Assembly (NCBI RefSeq): GCF_011806455.1
Contig: NZ_JAATOT010000007.1
Location: forward strand, 1 to 64,000
DNA from: Celeribacter sp. HF31
GTDB lineage: Bacteria > Pseudomonadota > Alphaproteobacteria > Rhodobacterales > Rhodobacteraceae
Length of the DNA: 64,000 nt
Direction of reading: 5' to 3'
Part shown: in pieces, positions 25,120 through 33,573 of the stretch
Numbering within the stretch: position 1 is the stretch's first letter
Layout: the number at the start of each line of letters is the position of its first letter
Notes under the pieces: generated by a model
What the model saw: only the letters and a program-made list of their open reading frames with translations
What the model was told of the DNA's origin: nothing
Database searches by the model: none
Made by a program: the position numbers and the translations under genes

Positions 25120-25608
25120 ATGACACGCAGCATCACAACAGAGCCACTCACACCGGAGGCCTTCGCGCCTTATGGTGATGTGATCGACGCCAAAGGCGCG
25201 CCGGACAAGGTCATCAACCAAGGCAAATGCGGGCGCTACCACGACCGCGCCTTGATCGATGTGACGCCGGACACCGGCGGGCGCGTCGGCGTGTCGGTGT
25301 TTCACGCCGAGTTGCGGGAGTTTCCCTACACGCTCGACCTGATCGAGCGTCACCCGGAAGGCTCTCAGTGCTTTGTGCCGATGTCTGCCGATCCGTTCCT
25401 GATCATCGTCTCCGATGGCCCCGACGCCCCGCCCCGCGCGTTTCTCAGCGACGGCACGCAGGCGATCAATTTTCACAAGGGCACATGGCATGGCGTTCTG
25501 ACCCCGCTGTCCGGCAACGGCCTGTTCGCCGTGATCGACAGAATCGGCGAAACCGCCAACCTCGAAGAGCATTGGTTCGCGACGCCGTGGCTGGTCACGC
25601 AGGGCTGA
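25120..25608 (+). CDS. allA: Ureidoglycolate lyase
   Basis: A 162-residue cupin-type AllA protein that splits (S)-ureidoglycolate to glyoxylate and urea. Signature features are LTPEAFAPYGDVIDA at the N terminus, LIERHPEGSQCFVPM with the metal and substrate residues in the middle, and FHKGTWHGVLTPLSG with conserved His in the C-terminal third. Length equals the family norm. It is the last gene of the unit; the urea it makes could be re-used through urease. A Met tRNA follows 96 bases downstream. Confidence 0.93.
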   Translation: MTRSITTEPLTPEAFAPYGDVIDAKGAPDKVINQGKCGRYHDRALIDVTPDTGGRVGVSVFHAELREFPYTLDLIERHPEGSQCFVPMSADPFLIIVSDGPDAPPRAFLSDGTQAINFHKGTWHGVLTPLSGNGLFAVIDRIGETANLEEHWFATPWLVTQG

Positions 25609-25664
25609 TCCCGCCTTGTTTTACGCAGGTTGCAGCAATCTGCAATTTTCGGGCAATTTCCCTC

Positions 25665-25693
25665 TTGACCCTCTGAGCCGATCCGTCTACCTA
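25665..25693 (+). promoter_or_regulatory. Likely promoter of the Met tRNA
   Basis: TTGACC (25665-25670) and TACCTA (25688-25693) are separated by 17 bases and end 11 bases before the tRNA, matching a sigma-70 type promoter with a short leader. Confidence 0.55.
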
Positions 25694-25704
25694 CGCGGCA
25701 CTTC

Positions 25705-25781
25705 GGCGGAGTAGCTCAGTTGGTTAGAGCAGCGGAATCATAATCCGCGTGTCGGGGGTTCAAGTCCCTCCTCCGCTACCA
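25705..25781 (+). tRNA. tRNA-Met (CAT)
   Basis: A complete 77-base cloverleaf with encoded CCA. The acceptor stem is GGCGGAG with CTCCGCT, the D loop holds AGTTGGTTA, the anticodon stem is GCGGA/TCCGC with loop ATCATAA and anticodon CAT at 25739-25741, and the T arm has GGGGG-TTCAAGT-CCCTC. The G1:U72 pair and the body fit elongator Met. A CAT anticodon is also used by tRNA-Ile2 after lysidine modification; I consider that less likely here. It is not the initiator, which lacks this acceptor end and has three G:C pairs in the anticodon stem. Confidence 0.9.
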
Positions 25782-25961
25782 TATCCCCTCAGCAAGACCC
25801 TGGAATGATGTCGCTTTTCGAAAAGCTTCAATCTGTTCCCACCATTTTTCCACACTTTGGGCAATGGTTCACCTCCTGAACATTCTCCGAGTTCTCGAAA
25901 GAGTCCGCGCTTTTAAGAGGCGCCTGACCTGCATTTCATGGCTGTCTGATCATGAGCATTC

Positions 25962-25995
25962 AAAATCCACGCGGTGGATGCCGCCCCACCGCGTG
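25962..25995 (-). terminator. Terminator of the polyamine-type ABC operon
   Basis: CACGCGGTGG (25968-25977) pairs perfectly with CCACCGCGTG (25986-25995). Read on the minus strand it is followed by GATTTT (T residues at 25962-25965). It begins about ten bases after the stop of the solute-binding gene. The rest of the 25782-26005 gap shows nothing recognisable. Confidence 0.75.
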
Positions 25996-26005
25996 ACGCT
26001 CGGGC

Positions 26006-27073
26006 TTATCCGCGCACGCGCGACCAGATGCGATCATAGGCGCGGGTGGCCTCTTCCGAACACAGTTTGCCGAAATGAATCTCCGCATCGGCAGGCGGTG
26101 TGAATTCCGGCGCCTCGGCGACAGCGGCATCGAGATAGGCCAGACCACCCGGCATGCCATTCGGCGAGCCGGTGTAGGCCGACAGGATCGCAGCGTTTTC
26201 AGGCGCCATCAGGAAGTTGATAAAGCTCTTGGCATTTTCGGGATGCGCCGCCGTGGTCGGGATCACGACATTGTCCGCCCAGCCGTAAACGCCCTCTTTC
26301 GGATAGAGGTATTGCAACGTCTCCTTTTCGCCGCGCGCCTGATAGGCCGCCCCGCTCCAGGCCTGCGCCGCGACCACCTCGCCCGAACCGAGCAATTCGG
26401 CCACACCGGAGGCGTCATAGACTTTCACATAGGGTTTCTGTGCCATCAACAGATCGGAAACGGCCTGAAGATCCTCGGGCGCGGCGCTGCATTGCTCTTT
26501 GCCGAGATAGACCATCGCGAGATTGATCACTTCGGAGGCGGACCCCGACATGCCGATCTTGCCCTTCAAGTCTTCGGGCGGCTCGAACACCACCGAGAGG
26601 CTGTCGAGCGGTCCGGAGTAAACGCCCGTATCGACACTGACCGAGGTGGTGCCCCAGTTCCAGACCACCGAATAGACATTGCCCACATCCCAATCGGGCG
26701 TCTTCCAGTTCGCGCCAAGGTTCACGTAATTCAGCATCTCGCTGGCGTGGATTTCCTGAACGAGGCCCTGTTCGATCATGATCGGCACGAAATCCGCCGA
26801 GGCGACGGCGATGTCATAGCCCGATGACCCTGCGGTCAGCTTGGCCAAAAGCGTTTCGTTGCTATCGTAAGTGTCGAGCGTCACCTGGATGCCCGTCTCG
26901 CTTTCGAACTTCTCGACAAGCTCTGGCGCAATGTAGCCCGCCCAGTTGAAGATCGTCAGCTCCTTGGCCTCGTCAGACTGGGCCGCGGTGGCTAAGACCG
27001 CTGTCGCAACGAGGATGGAGGAGGATCGAAGGCAGCGGTGGAGGTGTGTCTCGGGAGTCATCTTGGCAGTCAT
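26006..27073 (-). CDS. Polyamine-type ABC substrate-binding protein
   Basis: A 355-residue PotD/PotF-like periplasmic binding protein. A hydrophobic signal ends near LATAAQS-DEA, then the family opening ELTIFNWAGYIAPELVEKFESETGI follows. The core contains GYDIAVASADFVPIMI, VYSVVWNWGTTSVSVD and GWADNVVIPTTAAHPENAKSFINFLM, all typical of the spermidine/putrescine group. Substrate cannot be read directly, and the catabolic neighbours suggest that it may not be a polyamine. It is the last gene of the operon and overlaps the potC-like gene by 4 bases. Confidence 0.88.
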   Translation of the reverse strand: MTAKMTPETHLHRCLRSSSILVATAVLATAAQSDEAKELTIFNWAGYIAPELVEKFESETGIQVTLDTYDSNETLLAKLTAGSSGYDIAVASADFVPIMIEQGLVQEIHASEMLNYVNLGANWKTPDWDVGNVYSVVWNWGTTSVSVDTGVYSGPLDSLSVVFEPPEDLKGKIGMSGSASEVINLAMVYLGKEQCSAAPEDLQAVSDLLMAQKPYVKVYDASGVAELLGSGEVVAAQAWSGAAYQARGEKETLQYLYPKEGVYGWADNVVIPTTAAHPENAKSFINFLMAPENAAILSAYTGSPNGMPGGLAYLDAAVAEAPEFTPPADAEIHFGKLCSEEATRAYDRIWSRVRG

Positions 27074-27900
27074 GGCGTTGTGGTCTCCTGTTGGGAAATA
27101 TTTTTTGATTTTGGCGCCCTGCGTGGGCGATTGAGGCCCTGCGCCACGGCGGCGAGGACCAGAGAGACGACCAGAAGGAGGGTCGAGATTGCATTGACTT
27201 CGGGGGTGATGCCGCGCCGGATCATGCCGTAAACATAGACCGGAAGCGTCGTCGTCCCGGCATCGCCCAAAAGCGCGCTGAGCACGAAATCATCGAGCGA
27301 GACGACAAAGGACAAAAGCGCACCACTGACGATCCCCGGCGCCAGAAGCGGCAGGGTCACGCGGCGAAACACCGCGACGGGTGGCGCGTAAAGATCGCGG
27401 GCGGCGTTTTGCAAGCCATCGCCAAGCCCCTGAAGCCGCGCGCGGATCGGCATCATGGCGAAGGGGATGCAAAACACGATATGGGCGAGGATCAGATTGC
27501 CCAGACCCAGCCGGAGATGAATGCTGGCGAAGAACACCAGCGTGGTGACGGCGGTGACGATCTCCGGCACGATCAGCGGCAGTGCGACAAGGCCAGCCAT
27601 GAAACCACTGCGCCGCGTCGAGAGCGTTTCGAGCGTGAGGGCCGTCAGGGTCGCAATCGCCGTGGCCACAAGCGTCGCAACGGTGGCGACGAGAAGACTG
27701 TTCACCGCCGCGCGTCGGATGTCGTCATTGACCAGCACCGCGCGGAACCACCGCAGCGACAGCCCGTCCCAAACCGTCACAAGCGTGCCACCGTTGAACG
27801 CATAGACCCCCAACACCAAAAGCGGCGCGTAGAGAAAGGCCAGCATGACAAAGGCATAGGGGCCAAGACCGGGAGACCTGCGCCAGCGCTGCGACATCAT
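27070..27900 (-). CDS. ABC permease, PotC-like
   Basis: A 276-residue inner-membrane permease with six helices. The EAA-type cytoplasmic loop is LQNAARDLYA...VTLPLLAPG near residue 180, where the ATPase docks. LIVPEIVTAVTTLVFFASI and FVVSLDDFVLSALLGDAGTTTLPVYVYGMIRRGITPEVNA are characteristic of PotC/YdcV proteins. The first ATG at 27900 overlaps the TGA of the upstream permease frame (ATGA), the usual arrangement, which confirms where the intact PotB frame should have ended. It pairs with the frameshifted PotB-like protein. Confidence 0.9.
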   Translation of the reverse strand: MMSQRWRRSPGLGPYAFVMLAFLYAPLLVLGVYAFNGGTLVTVWDGLSLRWFRAVLVNDDIRRAAVNSLLVATVATLVATAIATLTALTLETLSTRRSGFMAGLVALPLIVPEIVTAVTTLVFFASIHLRLGLGNLILAHIVFCIPFAMMPIRARLQGLGDGLQNAARDLYAPPVAVFRRVTLPLLAPGIVSGALLSFVVSLDDFVLSALLGDAGTTTLPVYVYGMIRRGITPEVNAISTLLLVVSLVLAAVAQGLNRPRRAPKSKNISQQETTTP

Positions 27901-28767
27901 CGGCGCCCTCCCCGACGGGCCGCGCCCGCCCAGAGCAGGAGAAGGATCGCCGCCGTCAAAAGCGTCGACAGCGCCGCACCAAAGGGCCAGTTGCGACCGC
28001 TGGTGAACTGGATCTGGATCAGGTTGCCGATCATCAGATGCTGGCCGCCGCCCAAGAGATCGGGGATGATGTAATAGCCGATCGCGGGCGCCAGAACCAT
28101 GAGCGCCCCCCCCGCGCAGCCCCGGAAGCGCCAGAGGCAGGATGATCCGTGTAAAGACCTGCCACCGCCTTGCGTAGAGATCAAAGCCTGCGTCGATCAC
28201 CCGCGGATCGATCCGCTCCAACGCGGCATAGACCGGCAGCACCATGAAGGGCAGGAAGTTGTAGACGAGGCCCAAAAGGATCGCCCCGTTGTTGTACATC
28301 AGGCCCAAAGGCGCCTCGGTGAGACCCAGCCCCTGAAGCCCCTGATTGATCAACCCCTGATCGCGCAGCAAAAGCACCCAGCAATAGGTGCGGATCAGGC
28401 TGTTCACCCAAAACGGCAGGGTGATCAGGAAAATAAGCCGCATGCGCAGGGCCTTCGGACGGGTCGCCACATACCAGGCCAGCGGAAGTGCCAGGAGCGC
28501 GCAAAGCACGGTGGTCGCCCCCGCAAGGCCGATGGAGCGCAGGAAAATCCGCAGATAGAGCGGGTCGAACGTGAGGCTGTCGTCCCAGTCGCGCTGGAAC
28601 ACAAGCTGCACATAGGCCGCCACGCTGAATGGTCCTTCGACGCCCCCGTAAGTGCCCGCAGTCAAAAAAGAATAGACCACCGCATAGCCCAAGGGCACCA
28701 GCATGAAGACCCCGATGATCAGCGCCGCGGGCAGAAGCGAGAGAACCGTGGAGCCGCGTCGAGTCAT
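27897..28767 (-). pseudogene. ABC permease, PotB-like, frameshifted in a G run
   Basis: The gene starts at ATG 28767 (MTRRGSTVLSLLPAALI) and encodes a normal PotB permease for about 217 residues, up to LPLALPGLRGG. A run of eight C on the plus strand (28106-28113; eight G in the message) then moves the frame by +1. Removing one G restores ALMVLAPAIGYYIIPDLLGG, which continues in the other frame to a TGA at 27899-27897 that overlaps the PotC start. As written, translation runs on out of frame into the potC gene. A true mutation, a phase-variable tract or a homopolymer sequencing error would all look like this. Without repair the importer lacks one permease. Confidence 0.85.
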
Positions 28768-28768
28768 G

Positions 28769-29779
28769 TCACTGCTCCAGCCAAAGCTGGGCGCTGTCGT
28801 CCCAGTCGAGATGGACCACCTGCCCCAGGGACAGAGGCTCCCACGAGGGCTCAAGACAGTGCAGCATTAAGCCGGTCACATGGGTCACGGTCAACTCATA
28901 GCCCCGGCCCAGAAACCGGCGTTCTGTGACGACGCCCGACACCCGCCCGGCGCCCGGTCGAACCGTCACCGCCTCGGGCCGGACCATGATCACGCCTGTC
29001 GCAGGACCATCGTTCAAAAGCTCCGCAGGGATCAGATTGGCCTCGCCCAGAAAATCCGCGACAAAGCTGTTCGCGGGCCGGTGGTAAAGCTCTTCGGGAC
29101 TGGCCACCTGACGCAGCTTGCCATAGCGCAAGACGGCGATCCGGTCGGAGAGCGACAGCGCCTCCTCCTGATCGTGGGTGACCATGATAAAGGTGATGCC
29201 CGCCTCGCGATGCAGCCGCGCCAATTCGCCCTGCATCTCTTTGCGCAGCTTGAGATCGAGCGCCGACATCGGCTCATCGAGCAAAAGCACACGCGGCTCC
29301 GGCCCCAGCGCACGGGCCAGCGCGGTGCGTTGTTGTTGCCCGCCTGACAGTTCCTGCGGGAACCGCGTGCCGAAGCCCGCGAGCCCGACAAGCTCCAACA
29401 CCTCCGCCACCCGCCGATCCGCTTTGGCGCGCGGCCAGCCCAGCATCTCAAGGCCAAAGCGGATATTTCCAGCCACCGTCATATGCGGGAAGAGCGCGAA
29501 ATTCTGGAACACCGTGTTGACCGGGCGGGCATAGGGCGGCACGCGGGTCACGTCTTTGCCGTCGATGAACACCGCGCCATAGGTCGGATCCTGAAAACCG
29601 CCGATCAGCTGAAGCAAACTGGTCTTGCCACAGCCGGAGGGCCCCAGAAGCGTAAAAAATTCCCCGGTCCGGATCTGAAGATGGACATCGTCAAGCGCCG
29701 TCACATCGCCATATTCGAGGCGAATGCGATTGAGGCTGACAATGATGTCCTCACCAGAGATCGGGGGCTGTTGCATCAT
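28769..29779 (-). CDS. ABC ATP-binding protein, PotA-like
   Basis: A 336-residue ATPase of the spermidine/putrescine group. Walker A is [11 protein letters not shown] near residue 40, the Q loop follows, the signature is [15 protein letters not shown] near 135, Walker B is [12 protein letters not shown], and the switch His is in [14 protein letters not shown]. The C-terminal TOBE-type domain starts near residue 240. It overlaps the aldo/keto reductase gene upstream by 4 bases and is separated from the PotB-like start by one base, so the whole set is a tight operon. Confidence 0.92.
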   Translation of the reverse strand: MMQQPPISGEDIIVSLNRIRLEYGDVTALDDVHLQIRTGEFFTLLGPSGCGKTSLLQLIGGFQDPTYGAVFIDGKDVTRVPPYARPVNTVFQNFALFPHMTVAGNIRFGLEMLGWPRAKADRRVAEVLELVGLAGFGTRFPQELSGGQQQRTALARALGPEPRVLLLDEPMSALDLKLRKEMQGELARLHREAGITFIMVTHDQEEALSLSDRIAVLRYGKLRQVASPEELYHRPANSFVADFLGEANLIPAELLNDGPATGVIMVRPEAVTVRPGAGRVSGVVTERRFLGRGYELTVTHVTGLMLHCLEPSWEPLSLGQVVHLDWDDSAQLWLEQ

Positions 29780-30807
29780 GCCTCGCTCGAGATGTGCCAG
29801 AGGTTGATGCCAAGGTCCTTGGCCTCACCGTCGATCAACGACAATTCCTCGTCCGAGAAATCCAGATTGGCGCAGGCCGCGAGGTTTTCTTCGAGCTGGC
29901 GGACACTGGAGGCTCCGATCAGGGCCGAGCTGACCACAGGAGTGCGCAGGGTCCAGGACAGCGCCATCTGCGCGAGGCTCTGCCCGCGCGCCTTGGCGAT
30001 TTCGGTCAGGGCGCGGATATGCGCAAACGTGGTCTCGTTCAGAAACTCCGGTCGCAAAGAGCCATCCTTGGCCCCGCGCGAATCCTCGGGAATGCCGTTC
30101 AGATAGCGCGTGGTCAACAGCCCCTGCGCCAGCGGCGAAAAGGCGATGAGACCGATGCCCAGCGCCTCCGCCGTCTCGGTCAACCCGGCCTCGATCCAGC
30201 GATTGAACATTGAATAGGAGGGCTGATGGATCAAAAGCGGCGTGCCCATGTCTTTGAGAATGGCCACCGCCTCGCGGGTACGTTCGGGCGAATAGCTCGA
30301 AATCCCGGCATAAAGCGCCTTGCCGCTTTGAACCGCGTGATGCAGCGCGCCCATGGTTTCCTCAAGCGGCGTCTCGGGATCGAAGCGATGCGAGTAGAAG
30401 ATATCAACATAGTCGAGCTTCATGCGTTTGAGCGACTGATCGAGGCTCGCCAGCATGTATTTGCGCGAGCCCCATTCGCCATAGGGCCCCGGCCACATGT
30501 CATAGCCCGCCTTGGTCGAGATCACCATTTCATCGCGATAGGCGGCGAAATCTTCGATCAGGATGCGGCCGAAATTCTCCTCGGCGCTGCCATAGGGCGG
30601 GCCGTAATTGTTCGCGAGATCGAAATGCGTCACACCGAGATCAAAGGCCCGGCGCAAAATCGCGCGTTGGGTCTCAAACGGTGTGACGTCACCGAAATTC
30701 TGCCACAGTCCAAGGGAAATCGCCGGAAGCTTGAGCCCGCTGCGCCCGACCCGGCGATAGGGGGTTGGTTCATAGCGATGGTCTGAAGCGACATAGGGGG
30801 ATGTCAT
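29776..30807 (-). CDS. Aldo/keto reductase, YghZ/Gpr-like
   Basis: A 343-residue NADPH-dependent reductase with the AKR tetrad: Asp in [12 protein letters not shown], Tyr in the same segment, Lys in [15 protein letters not shown] and His in [30 protein letters not shown] is characteristic of the E. coli YghZ group, which reduces L-glyceraldehyde 3-phosphate and methylglyoxal. Overlap with the ABC ATPase gene suggests that it acts on an aldehyde or ketone made from the imported compound. A 224-base gap without recognisable gene separates it from the monooxygenase gene. Confidence 0.9.
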   Translation of the reverse strand: MTSPYVASDHRYEPTPYRRVGRSGLKLPAISLGLWQNFGDVTPFETQRAILRRAFDLGVTHFDLANNYGPPYGSAEENFGRILIEDFAAYRDEMVISTKAGYDMWPGPYGEWGSRKYMLASLDQSLKRMKLDYVDIFYSHRFDPETPLEETMGALHHAVQSGKALYAGISSYSPERTREAVAILKDMGTPLLIHQPSYSMFNRWIEAGLTETAEALGIGLIAFSPLAQGLLTTRYLNGIPEDSRGAKDGSLRPEFLNETTFAHIRALTEIAKARGQSLAQMALSWTLRTPVVSSALIGASSVRQLEENLAACANLDFSDEELSLIDGEAKDLGINLWHISSEA

Positions 30808-31031
30808 TGGGGGCTCTCCTTTTGGGCGGGGTTGGGCCAGGATCGGTCAAAGTGCGGCAAGGATGTGATCGCCCGCCCCACCCCCGTGAGGCAAGCGACA
30901 TGGGATGCGGCGTGTCGCGCCTTGATGGAAACGCACAAGAGGCGCGTCGTTTTTCATGGCAATGCCCCGAGAACGGGCAGAGACGGTTTGATCAGTCACC
31001 TCGCGATGACGCCTGGGCAAAAAGGTCTGGC

Positions 31032-32393
31032 TCATGCGCTCCCCCCCGGCGTCCAGCGCATCTGTGCCGCCGGGTGACTTTCCGGAAGCCGGGCCTGCCC
31101 CTGCCCGAACAGCCGTTCGCGGAAGGTGGACGGGTGGCGTTCCCGCCGCATCAATCCCATACGCTGAAGCTGCGGCACCACATCGCGGATCAGATCGGCA
31201 TAGGAGCCGGGCGAAACAAAGGGCGTAAAGTTGAACCCGTCGAGACCGGTTTCCGCCACGATCTCGGCGATCTCTTCGGCGGCTTCTTTGCCCGTCCCCG
31301 TCACGATCAATTCGCGCATGCCCCGACGCAGGAAATCCGCCACGGCCTCCTCGACCGCGACACCTTTGTAGCGCTCGACCTGGGTCTGACTGCCCTCGGT
31401 TGTCACATCCGAGAACGAGCCTTTGGGGGCCAGTTTGGCCAGATCGACGCCGGTCATCATGGCGTAATAGGCGCGCATCGCCTCCGGATCGATCCAGGAC
31501 AGATATTCCTCAAGCCGCTCTTCGGCATGGGCCCGGCTCAGCCCCGTCACTACGGTAAGCCCGGAGATCGCCTTGATCGCATCGGCGCCGCGTCCGTTGT
31601 CTTTGGCGCGTTGGCGCAGGTCGTCGATCTGCTCACGCAGCATGGCGCGATCCTTGCCCTGCACAAAGATCACCTCGGCATTGGCCGCCGCAAAGCCGCG
31701 GCCCTTCGACGAGGCCCCCGCCTGCACCAGAACCGGCGTGCGTTGCGGCGAGGGTTCACAGTTGAAATAGCCCTGACAGGTGAAATGCGTGCCGTGATGA
31801 TCGATGGCATGTACCTTGCGCGGGTCGGCGTAGATCCGGCGCGCCTTGTCCGCGATCACAGCGCCTTTTTCCCAGGAACCCTCGAACAGCTTGTAGCTCA
31901 GCTCGAGATATTCCTGCGCCATGTCGTAGCGCGCATCATGTGGAACCTGCTTTGTCCCGAACAGGCGCGAGACGACGGCGCTGCTCGTGGTGACCACATT
32001 CCAGGCCACGCGCCCCTTGGTCAGGTGATCGAGCGTCGCGAAACGGCGGGCGTTGGCGTAGGGCGGCTCGAAACTCGTGGAGGAGGTGCAAATGAAATTG
32101 AGGTCTTTCGTCACGGCGGACAGTGCCGGGATCAAAAGCATCGGATCGTTTTTCGGCAATTCCACCGCCTGCTCGAAGGTGGCGTCGGGCACCTCGCCGT
32201 TCAGATCCGGGTAGCCATAGGAATCGGCCAGAAACAGAAAATCGAAATAGCCGCTTTCCAGAAGCTTCGCCAATTCGGTCCAATAGGACAGGTCCTTGTA
32301 GCGGAAGGTGGTCTGTTCGGGATGCGCCCAGAGACCCTGACTGGTCAGGTTCACCTGATTGATCTCGAAAGCCCCCAGAATGATCTGTTTCAT
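31032..32393 (-). CDS. NtaA/DmoA-family flavin-dependent monooxygenase
   Basis: A 453-residue bacterial-luciferase-fold monooxygenase of the NtaA/SnaA/DszA/DmoA group, which uses FMNH2 from a separate reductase to oxidise nitrogen or sulfur compounds. Diagnostic segments are LTKGRVAWNVVTT near residue 130, DARYDMAQEYLELSYKLFEGSW and the FTCQGYFNCEPSPQRTPVLVQAGAS segment. Length matches the family (about 440-455). No flavin reductase gene is in the cluster. It follows the ADA-like gene by nine bases, so the two are co-translated. The substrate is unknown. Confidence 0.88.
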   Translation of the reverse strand: MKQIILGAFEINQVNLTSQGLWAHPEQTTFRYKDLSYWTELAKLLESGYFDFLFLADSYGYPDLNGEVPDATFEQAVELPKNDPMLLIPALSAVTKDLNFICTSSTSFEPPYANARRFATLDHLTKGRVAWNVVTTSSAVVSRLFGTKQVPHDARYDMAQEYLELSYKLFEGSWEKGAVIADKARRIYADPRKVHAIDHHGTHFTCQGYFNCEPSPQRTPVLVQAGASSKGRGFAAANAEVIFVQGKDRAMLREQIDDLRQRAKDNGRGADAIKAISGLTVVTGLSRAHAEERLEEYLSWIDPEAMRAYYAMMTGVDLAKLAPKGSFSDVTTEGSQTQVERYKGVAVEEAVADFLRRGMRELIVTGTGKEAAEEIAEIVAETGLDGFNFTPFVSPGSYADLIRDVVPQLQRMGLMRRERHPSTFRERLFGQGQARLPESHPAAQMRWTPGGSA

Positions 32394-32402
32394 CGCAATC
32401 TC

Positions 32403-33452
32403 CTACCTTATCCAATCCTCGATATCGGCCAACAAAGCCTCGCGGGTGGCGAGGCTCATCCCCGTGGCCCGCGCGCCGGCACGGGCAAATTCGGCCAGCT
32501 CCGCATCCGTCATGCTCCAGACATGGCGCGCCACCTCGAACTGGGCGGTGACCCCGGCGCCGAACCACAGTGAATCATCGGCGTTGAGCGTCACCGGCAC
32601 GCCCGCGCGCAGCAATTTTGGTGCCGGGTGATGCGCCATATCGGGCACCACGCCGAGCCGCAGATTGGAGATCGGGCAAACGTCGCAAACGATCTGATCG
32701 TCGGCCAGGCGTTTGACCGTGTCCTCGGACTCGATGGCCCGAAACCCATGGGCAATCCGTGTGGCGCCCAACTCATCGAGCGCCTCTTCGACACAGTCCG
32801 CACCGCCAGTCTGGCCCGCGTGGCTGATGACCGGCAGACCCACGGCCTGCGCGATCTGGGCCGAGCTGCGAAACCGGCGCAGGTTGCCCGGCTCCAGAAA
32901 CCCAGCGGTGCCAAGACCGTTCACGCCCCGCCCGGCGTATTTCGCGGCAATCCTTGCCAGTTCCCCGGCGATCTCAAAATCCGCATCCGTGTTGATCGTC
33001 ACCAGAGCACCGATCTCGACGCCACTGTCCGCCGCCGCCTCGGCAAAGGCCATCAACATCGCGCGCGTCACCTGTTCGAGCGAGCCCAGCCGAGGTGCGT
33101 AAAGCTGCGGCTCGATGGCGGGTTCGATGTAACGCACCCCCTCGCGCGCCTCGCTCAGGATCAGCGCCCGGCAGAGCATCGCCAGATCGTCGAGCGAGCG
33201 GACAAGGTGCGGCACCTGCCCATAGGCATCGAAAAACGCCCAGACATCCGTGAACGCTTCGGGCACGCGAAAATCGATCCCGGACTTGCGCGCCAGTGCC
33301 TCGACCGCATCCAGCGGATAGGAACCGTCGAGATGCACATGGAGATGCGTCTTCGGCAGGTCACAAAGCGAGCGTTGCCGCGGGGGCGCGGCCTGGGGCA
33401 AAATATCATCGTGCATTGGTGCGTCTCGTGTCGGCGGGCAAGCGTCCGTCAC
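32403..33452 (-). CDS. Adenosine deaminase-like amidohydrolase with altered motif
   Basis: A 349-residue protein of the adenosine/AMP deaminase superfamily. Zinc ligands are present: HLHVHLDGS near residue 36, a His in PVISHAGQ, RIAHGFRA and LNADDSLWFG with the paired Asp. In true adenosine deaminases the middle motif is HAGE, whose Glu protonates the purine N; here it is HAGQ. Either substrate or mechanism differs. The GTG at 33452 was kept as start; an ATG at 33416 is an alternative. It is the first gene of the minus-strand catabolic operon, divergent from a LysR regulator gene. Confidence 0.83.
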   Translation of the reverse strand: MTDACPPTRDAPMHDDILPQAAPPRQRSLCDLPKTHLHVHLDGSYPLDAVEALARKSGIDFRVPEAFTDVWAFFDAYGQVPHLVRSLDDLAMLCRALILSEAREGVRYIEPAIEPQLYAPRLGSLEQVTRAMLMAFAEAAADSGVEIGALVTINTDADFEIAGELARIAAKYAGRGVNGLGTAGFLEPGNLRRFRSSAQIAQAVGLPVISHAGQTGGADCVEEALDELGATRIAHGFRAIESEDTVKRLADDQIVCDVCPISNLRLGVVPDMAHHPAPKLLRAGVPVTLNADDSLWFGAGVTAQFEVARHVWSMTDAELAEFARAGARATGMSLATREALLADIEDWIR

Positions 33453-33520
33453 CTCTCTTATTGTGAAGAAGGCTAAAGGGACTCGACGCAGGCGGCGACT
33501 TCGGATTTAGTCACCGCATA

Positions 33521-33533
33521 TAAGCGCGAATTA
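33521..33533. promoter_or_regulatory. Candidate LysR binding site
   Basis: TAAGCGCGAATTA matches the T-N11-A rule with TAA/TTA dyad ends. It lies in the 121-base gap between the divergent ADA-like and LysR genes, about 40 bases before the regulator start, the usual place for LysR autoregulation and divergent activation. Confidence 0.4.
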
Positions 33534-33573
33534 TGAGCGCGCGCCCAGATCAACCGCCACAACGACATCTCTC

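Noticed and set aside
25705-25781. tRNA as initiator Met or Ile2
   Set aside because: The initiator lacks a paired first base and has G:C-rich anticodon stem; an Ile2 identity cannot be excluded by sequence alone, but the body looks like elongator Met.
28106-28113. Programmed ribosomal frameshifting in the PotB-like gene
   Set aside because: Programmed shifts are not known for this family, there is no stimulatory structure that I can identify, and a single extra G explains the data.
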